Counted from the first letter of the stretch, positions 8,322-17,060 are shown. The stretch is DNA of 64,000 nt from Nevskiales bacterium (GCA_028698335.1 JAQVDP010000005.1:62001-126000); one strand, 5' to 3'. A program made the numbers and translations. Notes: generated by a model not told the origin, from the sequence alone.

Positions 8322-10037
8322 CTATTGCGGGACCGGGCCGGTGGTCAGTCGCGGCGCGGAAAGGGGTGTTTCGATGCCGGTGGACTGGTCCGCGGTGACT
8401 TCGCGCAGGACGTTCCGCGCCGGAGCCAGCATGGCGTCGCGGCCCTTGGCGAAGGACTGCTCGCGGACCACGAGCCAGTACGCCTTGTTCAGGGCCAGCG
8501 CGCGCCCGGCCGACGGCAGCATCAGCGGCTCGAGATCGTTCTGCAGCGCGGCGAACGCGTCGGCCTTCGGCTGGTTCGCGGCATCGAAGTAGCGATCGCG
8601 GACCTCGCCGTTGGCGCGGTATTCGTCCCCCGCGTGATTGGCTTTCAGGTATGTCGCGTATTCGGGCTGGCCGTCGCTGCGCAGGGGATCGGGCAGGGCC
8701 CGGAACGGGCGCTGCGACCAGTAGCCCCAACCGCTGTTGTCGCCGTCGTCCGCAAGTTTGCGGGAGAACGCGAAGTTGCCGTCGTCGGTGGCCGAAAGGC
8801 CGCCGTGGCAGCCCACGCAGAACTGGGACTCCTCGCGGGTTTGCGGGCGCAGCCGGCCGTTCCGGTCCTCGATGAAGCCCTGGTAGACCCAGCCGAGGCT
8901 GCTCTTGAGCCCGCTTTCCGGGTTGCCCAGAAACTGTTCCGGACGGTCGGGATCGAGGTCGGCTTCCTTGTCGTCGCGCAGCGCCTGCTGGTAGAGATCG
9001 GAGTAGCTCATCCAGCGCTGCTTGCGGCTGTAGCGTAGCTCCTTCATGCGCGGCGCCGCGACCACCTGGCCGTCGACGAGGTCCAGATAGCGCACGCTGT
9101 GCAGGAATTCGGTGCCCACCGGAAACAGGCCGGCGGCCAGGTGCACCCGTCCGGCCGCCTGTTCGAGGCGGGCGAGACCGACGTAGCTCATGTCGCGCTG
9201 CTCCAGCGGCGCCCAGTCGAACCGGACCCGGCGTGCCGTTCCGAGTTCGCCGTCGCGGTCGAGGTCGACGTTCAGCGTGGCTTCGTCGACCGGCGCAATC
9301 GGCACGTCGGCCCTGCGGATGAGGCTCTCGACGATGGCCAGATTGATGCCGTAGACGACTGCGTCGTCGCGGCCGCTCTCGTCCTGCCGGAACGGCTTCG
9401 GAAGGCGGATCAGGACGTCGTCGAACGACCCGTTGGTGGGCATGAACGCGCCGGGGAACGGGTAGTACCGGAAGGCGCGCCAGCCGGTGGGCGCGCCGTC
9501 GGGGTCGTGGTCGTAGCCCAGCGCGTCGAATGCGAACGCCGCGTCCGGGACGTAGCCGTCCCACTGGCCGTTGCCGTTGACGTCCCAGGCGTCCGGAACC
9601 GCCGACAGGCGCTGCGCCAGTTCGATCTGCGTGCCGCTGCCGCGGTAGTTGTCGGTGCGGACATAGGCGAGCACGTCGCTATCGGGGATCGCGGCGATCT
9701 GCTCTCCGCGGTCGACGAACAGATTGCTCCACTCGTTCGGGGTCATGTTGCCGCCCCGGACCTGCGGAAACGCATAGCTCAGCTGCAGCTCGGGTTGCGA
9801 CAGGTAGTTGGGTTCCGGCGCGCCCGCGTGGCAGACGTAGCACGGGTTCTCGGCGCCCGTCTTGGCGGTGTCCTGCGTGCGGGTGAAGCACTGCGGGGGA
9901 ATGTTGGCGATGACGTTGCCGACCGGCTGTCGCAGGTTGATGCCGCTGTCGTCGCGGTCGGACGACGCGTTGCAGCCGACGAGGGCGAGTATCTGGGCCG
10001 CCGCGAGAGGAGCGGCGAGGAGGATCCGTGGCGTCAT
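8322..10037 (-). CDS. Dihaem (two CXXCH) lipoprotein with calcium-loop-like motifs
   Basis: A 571-residue lipoprotein (lipobox LVGC, Cys22). It has two c-type haem attachment sites, CYVCH at 66-70 and CVGCH at 407-411, about 337 residues apart. Between them lie Asp-rich loops that resemble EF-hand or dockerin calcium loops (DVNGNGQWDG, DHDPDG, DLDRDGELG). No known cytochrome family is recognised. ATG 10037 is preferred because the upstream TTG sits in the T-run of the preceding terminator. It lies between the two PhoX-like lipoprotein genes. An outer-membrane or periplasmic electron-transfer role linked to the PhoX-like proteins is inference from context. Confidence 0.82.
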   Translation of the reverse strand: MTPRILLAAPLAAAQILALVGCNASSDRDDSGINLRQPVGNVIANIPPQCFTRTQDTAKTGAENPCYVCHAGAPEPNYLSQPELQLSYAFPQVRGGNMTPNEWSNLFVDRGEQIAAIPDSDVLAYVRTDNYRGSGTQIELAQRLSAVPDAWDVNGNGQWDGYVPDAAFAFDALGYDHDPDGAPTGWRAFRYYPFPGAFMPTNGSFDDVLIRLPKPFRQDESGRDDAVVYGINLAIVESLIRRADVPIAPVDEATLNVDLDRDGELGTARRVRFDWAPLEQRDMSYVGLARLEQAAGRVHLAAGLFPVGTEFLHSVRYLDLVDGQVVAAPRMKELRYSRKQRWMSYSDLYQQALRDDKEADLDPDRPEQFLGNPESGLKSSLGWVYQGFIEDRNGRLRPQTREESQFCVGCHGGLSATDDGNFAFSRKLADDGDNSGWGYWSQRPFRALPDPLRSDGQPEYATYLKANHAGDEYRANGEVRDRYFDAANQPKADAFAALQNDLEPLMLPSAGRALALNKAYWLVVREQSFAKGRDAMLAPARNVLREVTADQSTGIETPLSAPRLTTGPVPQ

Positions 10038-10045
10038 GGCAATCC

Positions 10046-10082
10046 AAAACAAAAGGGTCCCGGCGCAGGAAGCGCCGGGACC
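10046..10082 (-). terminator. Strong intrinsic terminator between PhoX-like and dihaem lipoprotein genes
   Basis: On the minus strand an 11-bp GC-rich stem (GGTCCCGGCGC, complement on the other arm) with a five-base loop is followed by CCTTTTGTTTT. It begins 28 bases after the stop of the 619-residue gene, and the T-run ends only about nine bases before ATG 10037 of the next gene. Confidence 0.88.
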
Positions 10083-10110
10083 TGAGTTGCGGGTGAACCG
10101 GCGGGCCGGA

Positions 10111-11970
10111 TCAGTTGCGCGGCGGCAGCGCGCCGATGTATCCGAGGTAGGAACGACGTTCGGCGCTGTCTTCGGGCACCTTGTCCTCGTCGCTTTCGCC
10201 GTAGGGATGCTGGATCACCGCCATGATGTATCCGAAGTCATTGACGTTCGGGTAGTAGTACAGGGAGGTGGTCTCGGCACCGTACGGCGTGGTGGCGATG
10301 CGGGTCAGGTCGCCGGTCTCGACGTTGTAGGCCCAGATCGCGTCGTTCTGGTGCTCGGAGCCGGCGTCCTCGCCGATCAGCAGCGTCTTCTGCCCCGGCA
10401 TGAAGCTGATGTTGTCCGGGTTGGCGATTGCATCGACGTCGCAGACGTTGGCGGCCAGAGGGCTGTCATCGGGGTAGGCGGCGATGGTGCTCGGGTTGAC
10501 GCCGTTGGTGTCGGCCTTGGTGGTCATGCGGCCCGCCAGGACGCCCTGCGCCTTGGTCGCGGTGAAGCTGGAGTTGACGTCGAAGGCGTAGATCGCGCCG
10601 CAGACGTTGTAGGTCAGCTTGACGTCGTTGCCGGTGCCGGCGTCGTAGGAGCTGGAGGCCGCGCCGCCCTTGCCGAAGTCTTCCATGCCGCGTGCGACCT
10701 CGCTGTACGCGACGTACAGGCGGCGGCCGTTCGGGTCATAGCTGATGCCTTCTTCCTTGCGGAACTCGGTCGTCGCGCCAAGATAACCGGCGTAGCGCCG
10801 GGTTTCGAGGAATGCGGCGGCCTTCTCCATGCCCGGCTTGAGCTGCAGGCACTCGAGGCCGTTGCCGTTGGTGTTGGTGCTGGTGTAGCCGGACGGGCAG
10901 ATGCCGTCGGTGGCGTCGGTCATCGCGAAGATGTCGTCGAAGGCGATGCCGCCGTCGATCAGGGCAGAGATCTCGGCGTCGCTGGCGTGCCCGAGTTCGA
11001 TCCAGCTGATATCGGCGGTGCCGAGGTCGCTGGCGCCGGCGGCGCTGGTCTGCGTCCACTTCATCGCGTACAGGGTGCCGGCCGACAGGTCGGCGGCGGT
11101 GTCGGCGACGTAACGGTACAGGCCGACGTTGGTGCCGTCGTCGGACTGGTAGACGGTCTTGTTGTCCGGCATTACGTAGGACAGCTCATGGGCGAAGCGG
11201 CCCATGCTGTAGTGCTTCGAAACCGTGTACGCGCCGCTGGCGTCGGTCACCTTGACTTCGACCGGGTAGCCGAAGAAGTACGGGTTGCCCTGGTTCGGGT
11301 TGCCGCCGAGGACGCTGCCGCCGCCGAAATAGCGCATCTGCGCCTGATAGTACTTGTTGCCGGCATAGTCGCCGGCCGCGTCGGGTTCGTATTCCTCGCT
11401 GCCGAGGTGGGTGTTCCAGGGCGTCACCGAACCGGCGCAGGGATCCCAGATGCCGTGGATCGACGACAGGTCCATCGCCGTGGTCTTGACCGCCGTGAGC
11501 ATGCCGGTGGAGGCGTCCTGCTGCAGCTCGGTCAGGTACATCGCGCCGGGCTGGCTTTCGAACTGCGACACCGAATACAGCTTGCCGCCGACCGGGAGGA
11601 TCGACGAGAAGTCGTTGGAATCGGCGATGGGCGCCGAGCCGTCGGCGACCAGCAGCGGCAGGCCGCTGTCGTCGACGAGCTGACCGAAAGTGTTCTGGGC
11701 GGTGTTGCCGCCGCGATTCTGGCCGGAGCGCAGGATCGTGTGATAAGCGATTTCGCGGGTCTCGCCGTCGATCGTCGCGAAATCCGAGGCGCGCACCTGA
11801 CGTTTCTCGGCGTCGGTCGTGGCGGCGCTCAGCGGCGCGAAGCTGGCGACCTTGCTGACGGCGTCGTTGTTGTCGTCGCCATTGGAGCAGGCCTGGAGCC
11901 CGAATGCGCCAACCAGCGCGCAAGCGGTCGAAAGACCGGCCTTCAGGCGGAGATGATGGATGTGCGACAT
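10111..11970 (-). CDS. PhoX-like (DUF839) lipoprotein, paralogue 2
   Basis: A 619-residue lipoprotein (lipobox LQAC, Cys28) of the DUF839/PhoX superfamily. It shares long blocks with the 612-residue paralogue: EKRQVRASD, DSNDFSSILPVG, PGAMYLTEL, PCAGSVTPWN, HLGSEEYEPDA, FAHELSYVMPD and YGAETTSLY. The two are evident products of a local duplication, although a dihaem gene now sits between them. It is first in its transcription unit. Upstream are a -10 (TAGGGT) and three 11-base-spaced repeats resembling a Pho box, plus a hairpin in the leader. Likely an extracytoplasmic phosphoesterase, with the substrate unknown. Confidence 0.88.
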   Translation of the reverse strand: MSHIHHLRLKAGLSTACALVGAFGLQACSNGDDNNDAVSKVASFAPLSAATTDAEKRQVRASDFATIDGETREIAYHTILRSGQNRGGNTAQNTFGQLVDDSGLPLLVADGSAPIADSNDFSSILPVGGKLYSVSQFESQPGAMYLTELQQDASTGMLTAVKTTAMDLSSIHGIWDPCAGSVTPWNTHLGSEEYEPDAAGDYAGNKYYQAQMRYFGGGSVLGGNPNQGNPYFFGYPVEVKVTDASGAYTVSKHYSMGRFAHELSYVMPDNKTVYQSDDGTNVGLYRYVADTAADLSAGTLYAMKWTQTSAAGASDLGTADISWIELGHASDAEISALIDGGIAFDDIFAMTDATDGICPSGYTSTNTNGNGLECLQLKPGMEKAAAFLETRRYAGYLGATTEFRKEEGISYDPNGRRLYVAYSEVARGMEDFGKGGAASSSYDAGTGNDVKLTYNVCGAIYAFDVNSSFTATKAQGVLAGRMTTKADTNGVNPSTIAAYPDDSPLAANVCDVDAIANPDNISFMPGQKTLLIGEDAGSEHQNDAIWAYNVETGDLTRIATTPYGAETTSLYYYPNVNDFGYIMAVIQHPYGESDEDKVPEDSAERRSYLGYIGALPPRN

Positions 11971-12020
11971 TGCTGTGGTCCCTGGAGCGTGCGGGCGGGG
12001 TGCCCGGTGGTGAACGCGTG

Positions 12021-12040
12021 GACCGGCCCCCCGGCCGGTC
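12021..12040 (-). other. Perfect hairpin in the leader of the PhoX-like lipoprotein gene
   Basis: The inverted repeat GACCGGCC-4 bases-GGCCGGTC lies between the predicted start of transcription (near 12045) and the start codon at 11970. It has no T-run in either direction. It could be a leader structure or simply GC-rich chance pairing. Confidence 0.5.
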
Positions 12041-12051
12041 GGTCGACGTGC

Positions 12052-12096
12052 ACCCTAGCGGCCGCTTTTTGCGATTCGGTGACGCCGGGATGACGG
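12052..12096 (-). promoter_or_regulatory. Putative Pho-box promoter of the PhoX-like lipoprotein gene
   Basis: Minus-strand units CCGTCAT, GCGTCAC and TCGCAAA start at exactly 11-base steps (complements at 12090-12096, 12079-12085 and 12068-12074). They are followed ten bases later by TAGGGT (12052-12057) as -10. CCGTCAT-4-GCGTCAC is close to the PhoB consensus CTGTCAT-4-CTGTCAT. The proximal part aligns with the phoX promoter at 6326-6379, with AATCG, CAA, AA, CG and CTAG in common. Confidence 0.65.
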
Positions 12097-12152
12097 AAGC
12101 GATACCGGCGGCGGGATGCGGCGGGCACGGGGCGCCCGGCGCCGGGGGCTTG

Positions 12153-12161
12153 TGCTCTAAT
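12153..12161 (+). promoter_or_regulatory. Extended -10 element next to the lolC start codon
   Basis: TGC-TCTAAT ends nine bases before ATG 12171, which would place the transcription start within one to three bases of the start codon. No Shine-Dalgarno sequence is present. The lolC mRNA may therefore be leaderless or nearly so. Confidence 0.5.
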
Positions 12162-12170
12162 ACGACGCCT

Positions 12171-13418
12171 ATGCGTAACCCCTACGAATTGTCTGCCGGC
12201 CTGCGCTACACGCGGGCCAAGCGGCGCAACCACTTCATCTCGTTCATCTCACTGGCGTCGATGCTCGGCATCGCGGTCGGCGTGACCGCGCTGATCACGG
12301 TGCTGTCGGTGATGAACGGCTTCGAGCGCGAGCTCCGGACCCGCATTCTGGGGATGGCCTCGCACGCGACGATTTCGGCTTTTCATGGCGCGCTGGAGGA
12401 TTGGCGCAGCGTTGCCGAGGCGGCGTCGAAGAATCCCGAGGTGACCGGAGTCGCGCCCTATGTCGAGGGCGAGGGGATGGTCAAGGCCGGCGGCGAGCTG
12501 TCAGGAACCCTGCTGCGCGGCGTGTTGCCGGATGAGGAGGTCAAGGTCTCCGATATCGGCGGCAACATGAAGGCCGGCAGTCTCGATGCCCTGCAGCCGG
12601 GTGCGTTCCGGATCATTCTCGGTTACGAGCTGGCGCAGTCGCTGGGGGTGACCCTGGGTGACTCCGTCGACCTGATGATTCCGCAGGCCAGCGTCACGCC
12701 AGCGGGCGTGTTGCCGCGGTTCCGGCGCTTCGAAGTCGCCGGCATCTTCCGGGTCGGCATGTACGAATTCGACCGCGGGCTGGTGCTGATCCATCTCGCC
12801 GACGCCCAGGCCCTGCTGCGCATGGGCGGCGACGTCAGCGGAGTACGCCTGAAGCTGGACGACATGTTCCAGGCCCCGCGTGTGTCGCGCGACGTGGCTG
12901 CCTCGCTGCCGGGCATGTACTACGTGTCCGACTGGACGCGCAGCCACGCCAATTTCTTCCGCGCGGTACGCACCGAGAAGATGGTGATGTTCATCATCCT
13001 GTCCCTGATCGTCGGCGTGGCCGCGTTCAACATCGTCTCGACGCTGGTCATGGTGGTGCAGGACAAGCAGGCGGATATCGCGATTCTGCGCACGCTCGGT
13101 GCGACCCCACGGTCGATCATGGCGATCTTCATGGTCCAGGGATCGGTGATCGGGCTGGTCGGGACGCTGCTCGGGGTTGCCGGCGGTGTCGCGCTGGCGC
13201 TGAACGTCGAGGCGCTGGTGCCGCTGCTCGAGCGGCTCACCGGGCATCAGTTCCTGTCCCCGGATGTCTACTACATCAGCGACCTGCCGTCCCAGTTGGA
13301 GATGTCGGACGTGATCCGCATCGCCGCGCTGTCGCTGGCCCTGGGGCTGTTCTCGACGCTGTATCCGGCATGGCGGGCGTCGCGGATCCAGCCGGCCGAA
13401 GCGCTGCGCTACGAATAG
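12171..13418 (+). CDS. lolC: Lipoprotein-releasing ABC permease (LolC/LolE, single LolF-type)
   Basis: A 415-residue inner-membrane permease that extracts mature lipoproteins and hands them to LolA (encoded at 62455). Four transmembrane helices are evident: one N-terminal (residues 24-48), a large periplasmic domain (MacB-like), then three at the C-terminus (from about residue 280). A proline-containing hook segment ([17 protein letters not shown]) matches the LolA-recruiting loop of LolC. Only one permease gene precedes lolD and no second follows, as in organisms with a homodimeric LolF. An in-frame extension upstream to 11904 lacks coding character and overlaps the divergent gene. lolD begins ten bases downstream. 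Confidence 0.93.
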   Translation: MRNPYELSAGLRYTRAKRRNHFISFISLASMLGIAVGVTALITVLSVMNGFERELRTRILGMASHATISAFHGALEDWRSVAEAASKNPEVTGVAPYVEGEGMVKAGGELSGTLLRGVLPDEEVKVSDIGGNMKAGSLDALQPGAFRIILGYELAQSLGVTLGDSVDLMIPQASVTPAGVLPRFRRFEVAGIFRVGMYEFDRGLVLIHLADAQALLRMGGDVSGVRLKLDDMFQAPRVSRDVAASLPGMYYVSDWTRSHANFFRAVRTEKMVMFIILSLIVGVAAFNIVSTLVMVVQDKQADIAILRTLGATPRSIMAIFMVQGSVIGLVGTLLGVAGGVALALNVEALVPLLERLTGHQFLSPDVYYISDLPSQLEMSDVIRIAALSLALGLFSTLYPAWRASRIQPAEALRYE

Positions 13419-13428
13419 GGCCCGACGC

Positions 13429-14115
13429 ATGAGCGAATTCATCCTCAAGGCCACGGGGCTGACCAAGACCTTCGACGACGGCCGCCTGCATCTCGACGTG
13501 CTGGCCGGCATCGATCTGGCGGTACGGACCGGCGAACGGGTCGCGATCGTCGGTGCCAGCGGCACCGGCAAGTCGACCCTGCTGCACTGCCTGGGCGGAC
13601 TCGATCAGCCGAACGCCGGCGAGGTCTGGGTGGCGGGCGAGCGCATGTCGGACCTGTCCGATGCGGCGCGCGGCCGGCTGCGCAACCGCGCGCTCGGCTT
13701 CGTGTACCAGTTCCACCACCTGCTGGCCGAGTTCAGCGCGCTGGAGAATGTGGCCCTGCCGCTGCTGATCCGGCGCTGTCCGGAGTCCGAGGCCTATGCA
13801 CGGGCGCAGCGCCTGCTCGAACGGGTCGGGCTCGGCGAGCGCCTGCAGCACAAGCCCGGGGAGCTGTCCGGCGGCGAGCGTCAGCGCGCCGCGGTGGCAC
13901 GGGCGCTGGTCACCGAGCCGGCCTGCGTGCTTGCCGACGAGCCCACCGGCAATCTGGATACGCGCACCGCGGAGCGGGTGTTCGAGCTGATGCTGGAACT
14001 CAACCAGGAACTCGGCACCAGCCTGATCGTCGTCACCCACGACCTGCAACTGGCATCGCGCATGGACCGGATCTTGACGCTCGAGGCCGGGCAGCTTAAG
14101 ACCTCTCCCATCTAG
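13429..14115 (+). CDS. lolD: Lipoprotein-releasing ABC ATPase
   Basis: The 228-residue cytoplasmic ATPase of the Lol exporter. It powers release of outer-membrane lipoproteins from the inner membrane. Walker [10 protein letters not shown] (about residues 41-49), Q-loop [10 protein letters not shown], signature LSGGERQR, Walker [12 protein letters not shown] and switch His in VVTHD are all intact. It sits ten bases after the permease gene and forms an operon with it. The YQFHHLL context is typical of LolD rather than MacB. Confidence 0.96.
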   Translation: MSEFILKATGLTKTFDDGRLHLDVLAGIDLAVRTGERVAIVGASGTGKSTLLHCLGGLDQPNAGEVWVAGERMSDLSDAARGRLRNRALGFVYQFHHLLAEFSALENVALPLLIRRCPESEAYARAQRLLERVGLGERLQHKPGELSGGERQRAAVARALVTEPACVLADEPTGNLDTRTAERVFELMLELNQELGTSLIVVTHDLQLASRMDRILTLEAGQLKTSPI

Positions 14116-14159
14116 ACAGCGGACATCGGCCGGCACAGCTGCGCCGGCGCGATGGACCG

Positions 14160-16490
14160 ATGCAGGGAGGGGCGGTGTCCGGGACCGATCGCGGAGGGTC
14201 GCAGCGGGCGCGCCTGGCCGATCCGGCCGTGCTGATCGTCGCGATGACCCTGGGCATCGTGGCGATCCAGGCGGCGCCGGAGCTGCCGGGCCTGCCGCTG
14301 CTGTGCGTGCTGGCGGCCAGCGCATTGCCCCGTTGGCGCGGTCGCGTGCTGTGGGGCGCGACGGTGCTCGGGATGATGCTGGCGACCCTGCAGGCGCAGC
14401 GCTATCTGGAGCAGCGCTGGCCGGCCGCGCGCGATGGCGAACCGGTCCGGGTCGCCGGGTGGGTGATGTCGCTGCCCGAACCGGAGGCGGTTCCGGGGGA
14501 CCGCGGACGGACCTGGCGGTTCGCGTTCGAACCGGATGCCGGGCACATGCCGGTCGAGCTGCCGGAACGGATTCGGGTGTCCTGGTATCGCAGCGAGGTC
14601 ACGGTCCGTGGAGGGCAATGCTGGCAGCTGCTGCTGCGGATGCGAAGCCCGCACGGTTCGGCCAATCCGGGCGGATTCGACTACGAGCGCTGGTTGATGC
14701 AGGGCGGTTTCGGCGCGACCGCATCGGTGCGCGAGGCGCAGCCCTGTGCGACCCCCGCTTCCGGCGGTCTGGCGCCGGGGCGGGCGGTGCTGCGGCTGCG
14801 CCAGGCGATCTCAGACCGGATCCACGAGGTGCTCGGAAGCGGCCCGGCGCCGGCGATTCTGGCCGCGCTGGTGGTCGGGGACACCGGGGGGATGAGCGAC
14901 GCGGACTGGCAGCGCTTTCGCCGCACCGGAACCACCCACCTGATCGCGATTTCCGGGTTCAATCTCGCGATCATTTCCGGCTTCGCGTTCTTTGTCCTGC
15001 GCTGGGGCTGGTCGGGACTGCCACGGGCGTGCCTGCTGTGGCCGGCGCAGAAGGTCGCCGCCTATGGCGCACTGGTCGTGGCGGCGTTCTACGCGCTGCT
15101 GGCGGGCTTCGAGCCGCCGGTGGTGCGGGCCTGGATCATGACCGCGTTCGTCGTGGTCGCGCTGGCGACCGACCGGGTCGCCCATCCGGTCAGGACGCTG
15201 CTCTACGCCTGGGGGCTGATCCTGCTGGTCGATCCGGTGGCCGTGCTGAGCCCGGGATTGTGGCTGTCCTTCGGGGCGGTGGCGGCGATCTTCTACGTGG
15301 TGCGGGGGCGCTGGCGCAGCCCGCACCCGTGGCTGACGGCGCTGCGGGTGCAGCTGTTTCTGAGCCTGGTCCTGGTGCCGCTGACGGTCCACTTCTTCGA
15401 CGGTTTTTCGTATCTGGCGCCGTTCGCGAATCTGATCGCGGTTCCGGTGTTCGCGGTCCTGACACCGTTGGCGTTCGTGGCGGTCGGCCTGGCGATGGTG
15501 ACGACACAACTGGGTGATCCGGCGTTGCAGCTGGCCGGCATCCTGCTCGGCTGGGTGGATGCCGGGCTCGCGGTGGCGGCGCGTGCGCCGGCCGCCTGGG
15601 TTCCGGCTTCGGCCGGTCCGGTGGCGCTGCTGATGGGGCTGGTCGGGACGGTCCTGTTGTTCGTGCCGCGTGGGGTGCCGCTGCGGCCGCTGGCGGCGGT
15701 GTGCGTGCTGCCGCTGATCGGGTCGTCGCCGAAGCCGGTGTCCGGGCTCAGCGTCACGGCGCTCGACGTCGGGCAGGGACTCGCGGTCGTGGTGCGCACC
15801 GCCACGCATACGCTGCTGTTCGACGCCGGCCCGGCCTATGCGGGGGGCTTCGACGCCGGGCGGTCGGTCGTCGTCCCGTATCTGCTGGAGCAGGGCGTGC
15901 GGCGCGTCGACCGCCTGCTGATTTCCCACGGGGACAACGACCATGCCGGCGGCGCGGACGCTGTCGGCGAGATGCTGGCGGTCGGCATCGCTTTCGGCGC
16001 GACGACCGCGCAGGCCTGCGTCGACGGACAGACCTGGACCTGGGACGGCGTCCGCTTCTCGATCCTGCATCCGGGTGGCGGAACCTGGAAGGACAACGAC
16101 CGCTCCTGCGTGCTGCGAGTCGAGGGGCCGTTCACGGCCCTGTTGCCGGGCGACATCGAGCGTGGCGCCGAGCAGCGACTGCTGCGCGAGCACGCCGCGG
16201 AGCTCCGGGCCGATCTGCTGCTGAGTCCGCATCATGGCAGCCACAGCTCGTCGTCGGCCCCATTCGTCGCGGCCGTCGCGCCGGCCGTGGTGGTGCATGC
16301 AGCCGGATGGCACAACCGGTTCGGCCATCCCCGTGCGGAGGTGACACGGCGTTACGCGCATGCCGGGGCGCGCCAGTACGTGACCGGAGCGCTCGGCGCC
16401 ATCGAGGTGCGACAGGCTCAGGACGGCCTGCGGGTCCAGGCATGGCGCGAACAGAGTCGCCGCTGGTGGCGTGCGCCGCCCTCCCGGTGA
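14160..16490 (+). CDS. comEC: DNA internalisation protein ComEC/Rec2
   Basis: A 776-residue inner-membrane channel protein for single-stranded DNA uptake in natural transformation. It has an N-terminal DUF4131 region with early membrane helices and an OB-like part (to about residue 190). The competence domain follows, with LVVGDTGGMSDADWQRFRRTGTTHLIAISGFN and many helices. Last is a C-terminal metallo-beta-lactamase-like domain with SHGDNDHAGG, LLPGDIE and SPHHGSHSS. It follows lolD by 44 bases, as is common in this lineage. Metal ligands look complete, so it is probably functional; the other competence genes are not in the window. Confidence 0.94.
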   Translation: MQGGAVSGTDRGGSQRARLADPAVLIVAMTLGIVAIQAAPELPGLPLLCVLAASALPRWRGRVLWGATVLGMMLATLQAQRYLEQRWPAARDGEPVRVAGWVMSLPEPEAVPGDRGRTWRFAFEPDAGHMPVELPERIRVSWYRSEVTVRGGQCWQLLLRMRSPHGSANPGGFDYERWLMQGGFGATASVREAQPCATPASGGLAPGRAVLRLRQAISDRIHEVLGSGPAPAILAALVVGDTGGMSDADWQRFRRTGTTHLIAISGFNLAIISGFAFFVLRWGWSGLPRACLLWPAQKVAAYGALVVAAFYALLAGFEPPVVRAWIMTAFVVVALATDRVAHPVRTLLYAWGLILLVDPVAVLSPGLWLSFGAVAAIFYVVRGRWRSPHPWLTALRVQLFLSLVLVPLTVHFFDGFSYLAPFANLIAVPVFAVLTPLAFVAVGLAMVTTQLGDPALQLAGILLGWVDAGLAVAARAPAAWVPASAGPVALLMGLVGTVLLFVPRGVPLRPLAAVCVLPLIGSSPKPVSGLSVTALDVGQGLAVVVRTATHTLLFDAGPAYAGGFDAGRSVVVPYLLEQGVRRVDRLLISHGDNDHAGGADAVGEMLAVGIAFGATTAQACVDGQTWTWDGVRFSILHPGGGTWKDNDRSCVLRVEGPFTALLPGDIERGAEQRLLREHAAELRADLLLSPHHGSHSSSSAPFVAAVAPAVVVHAAGWHNRFGHPRAEVTRRYAHAGARQYVTGALGAIEVRQAQDGLRVQAWREQSRRWWRAPPSR

Positions 16491-16498
16491 GGCGGAAA

Positions 16499-16530
16499 CG
16501 ACAACGCCCCGCTCGGGGCGGGGCGTGTCG
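16499..16530. terminator. Hairpin between convergent comEC and hisI
   Basis: CGACA plus CGCCCCG pairs with CGGGGCG plus TGTCG, leaving one bulged A and a seven-base loop. No long T-run follows on either strand. It lies between two convergent genes and probably ends transcription from both sides, but it is weaker evidence than the other terminators here. Confidence 0.55.
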
Positions 16531-16551
16531 CAATCGTTTGGCGTGGGCCGA

Positions 16552-17028
16552 TCAGAGTTTCGTCGGGTTCGGCGCGTCGCCGTAGATTTCCTTCGGATCG
16601 AAAGTCTTTTCGGCTTCCTCGAAGTTGAGGTCGCGGACATCCGGACCTTCGCCGACCGGCACCGAGCGGTAGAAGCAGGACCGGAAGCCGACGTGGCAGC
16701 TGGCGTCGCCGACGACGTCGACACGCAGCCAGATCGCATCCTGGTCGTCGTCGACTCGCAGCTCGACCACCTTCTGGACCAGGCCGCTGGTGGCGCCCTT
16801 GTGCCACAGGACCTGACGCGACCGCGACCAGTAATGCGCCTCGCCGGTGGCGATGGTGCGCTTGAGCGCTTCTGCGTTCATGTAGCCGAGCATCAGCACT
16901 TCGCCGCTCTTGGCGGCGGTGGTGATGCAGGGGATCAGGCCGTCTTCGTCGAACTTCGGGGCAAGTTCCTTGCCTTCTTCGACCTGTTCGACGCTGACCC
17001 GGGGGAAAAAGTGAATGTCGGAGGTCAT
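16552..17028 (-). CDS. hisI: Phosphoribosyl-AMP cyclohydrolase
   Basis: A 158-residue enzyme of histidine biosynthesis that opens the purine ring of phosphoribosyl-AMP to give ProFAR. Diagnostic motifs are [30 protein letters not shown], the metal-binding DxDxxG-like stretch [12 protein letters not shown] and [11 protein letters not shown]. It is the single-domain form without a HisE pyrophosphohydrolase and is not in a his operon here. ATG 17028 fits homologues and has a -10 candidate upstream; a longer frame to 17061 begins inside that promoter region. Confidence 0.94.
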   Translation of the reverse strand: MTSDIHFFPRVSVEQVEEGKELAPKFDEDGLIPCITTAAKSGEVLMLGYMNAEALKRTIATGEAHYWSRSRQVLWHKGATSGLVQKVVELRVDDDQDAIWLRVDVVGDASCHVGFRSCFYRSVPVGEGPDVRDLNFEEAEKTFDPKEIYGDAPNPTKL

Positions 17029-17060
17029 GGTGCGGCGGATGGGGTGCCAGAGGGGGCGCA

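Noticed and set aside
11904..12170. N-terminal extension of the lolC frame
   Set aside because: It would overlap the divergent lipoprotein gene and its promoter; the true N-terminus [20 protein letters not shown] matches LolC/E proteins.
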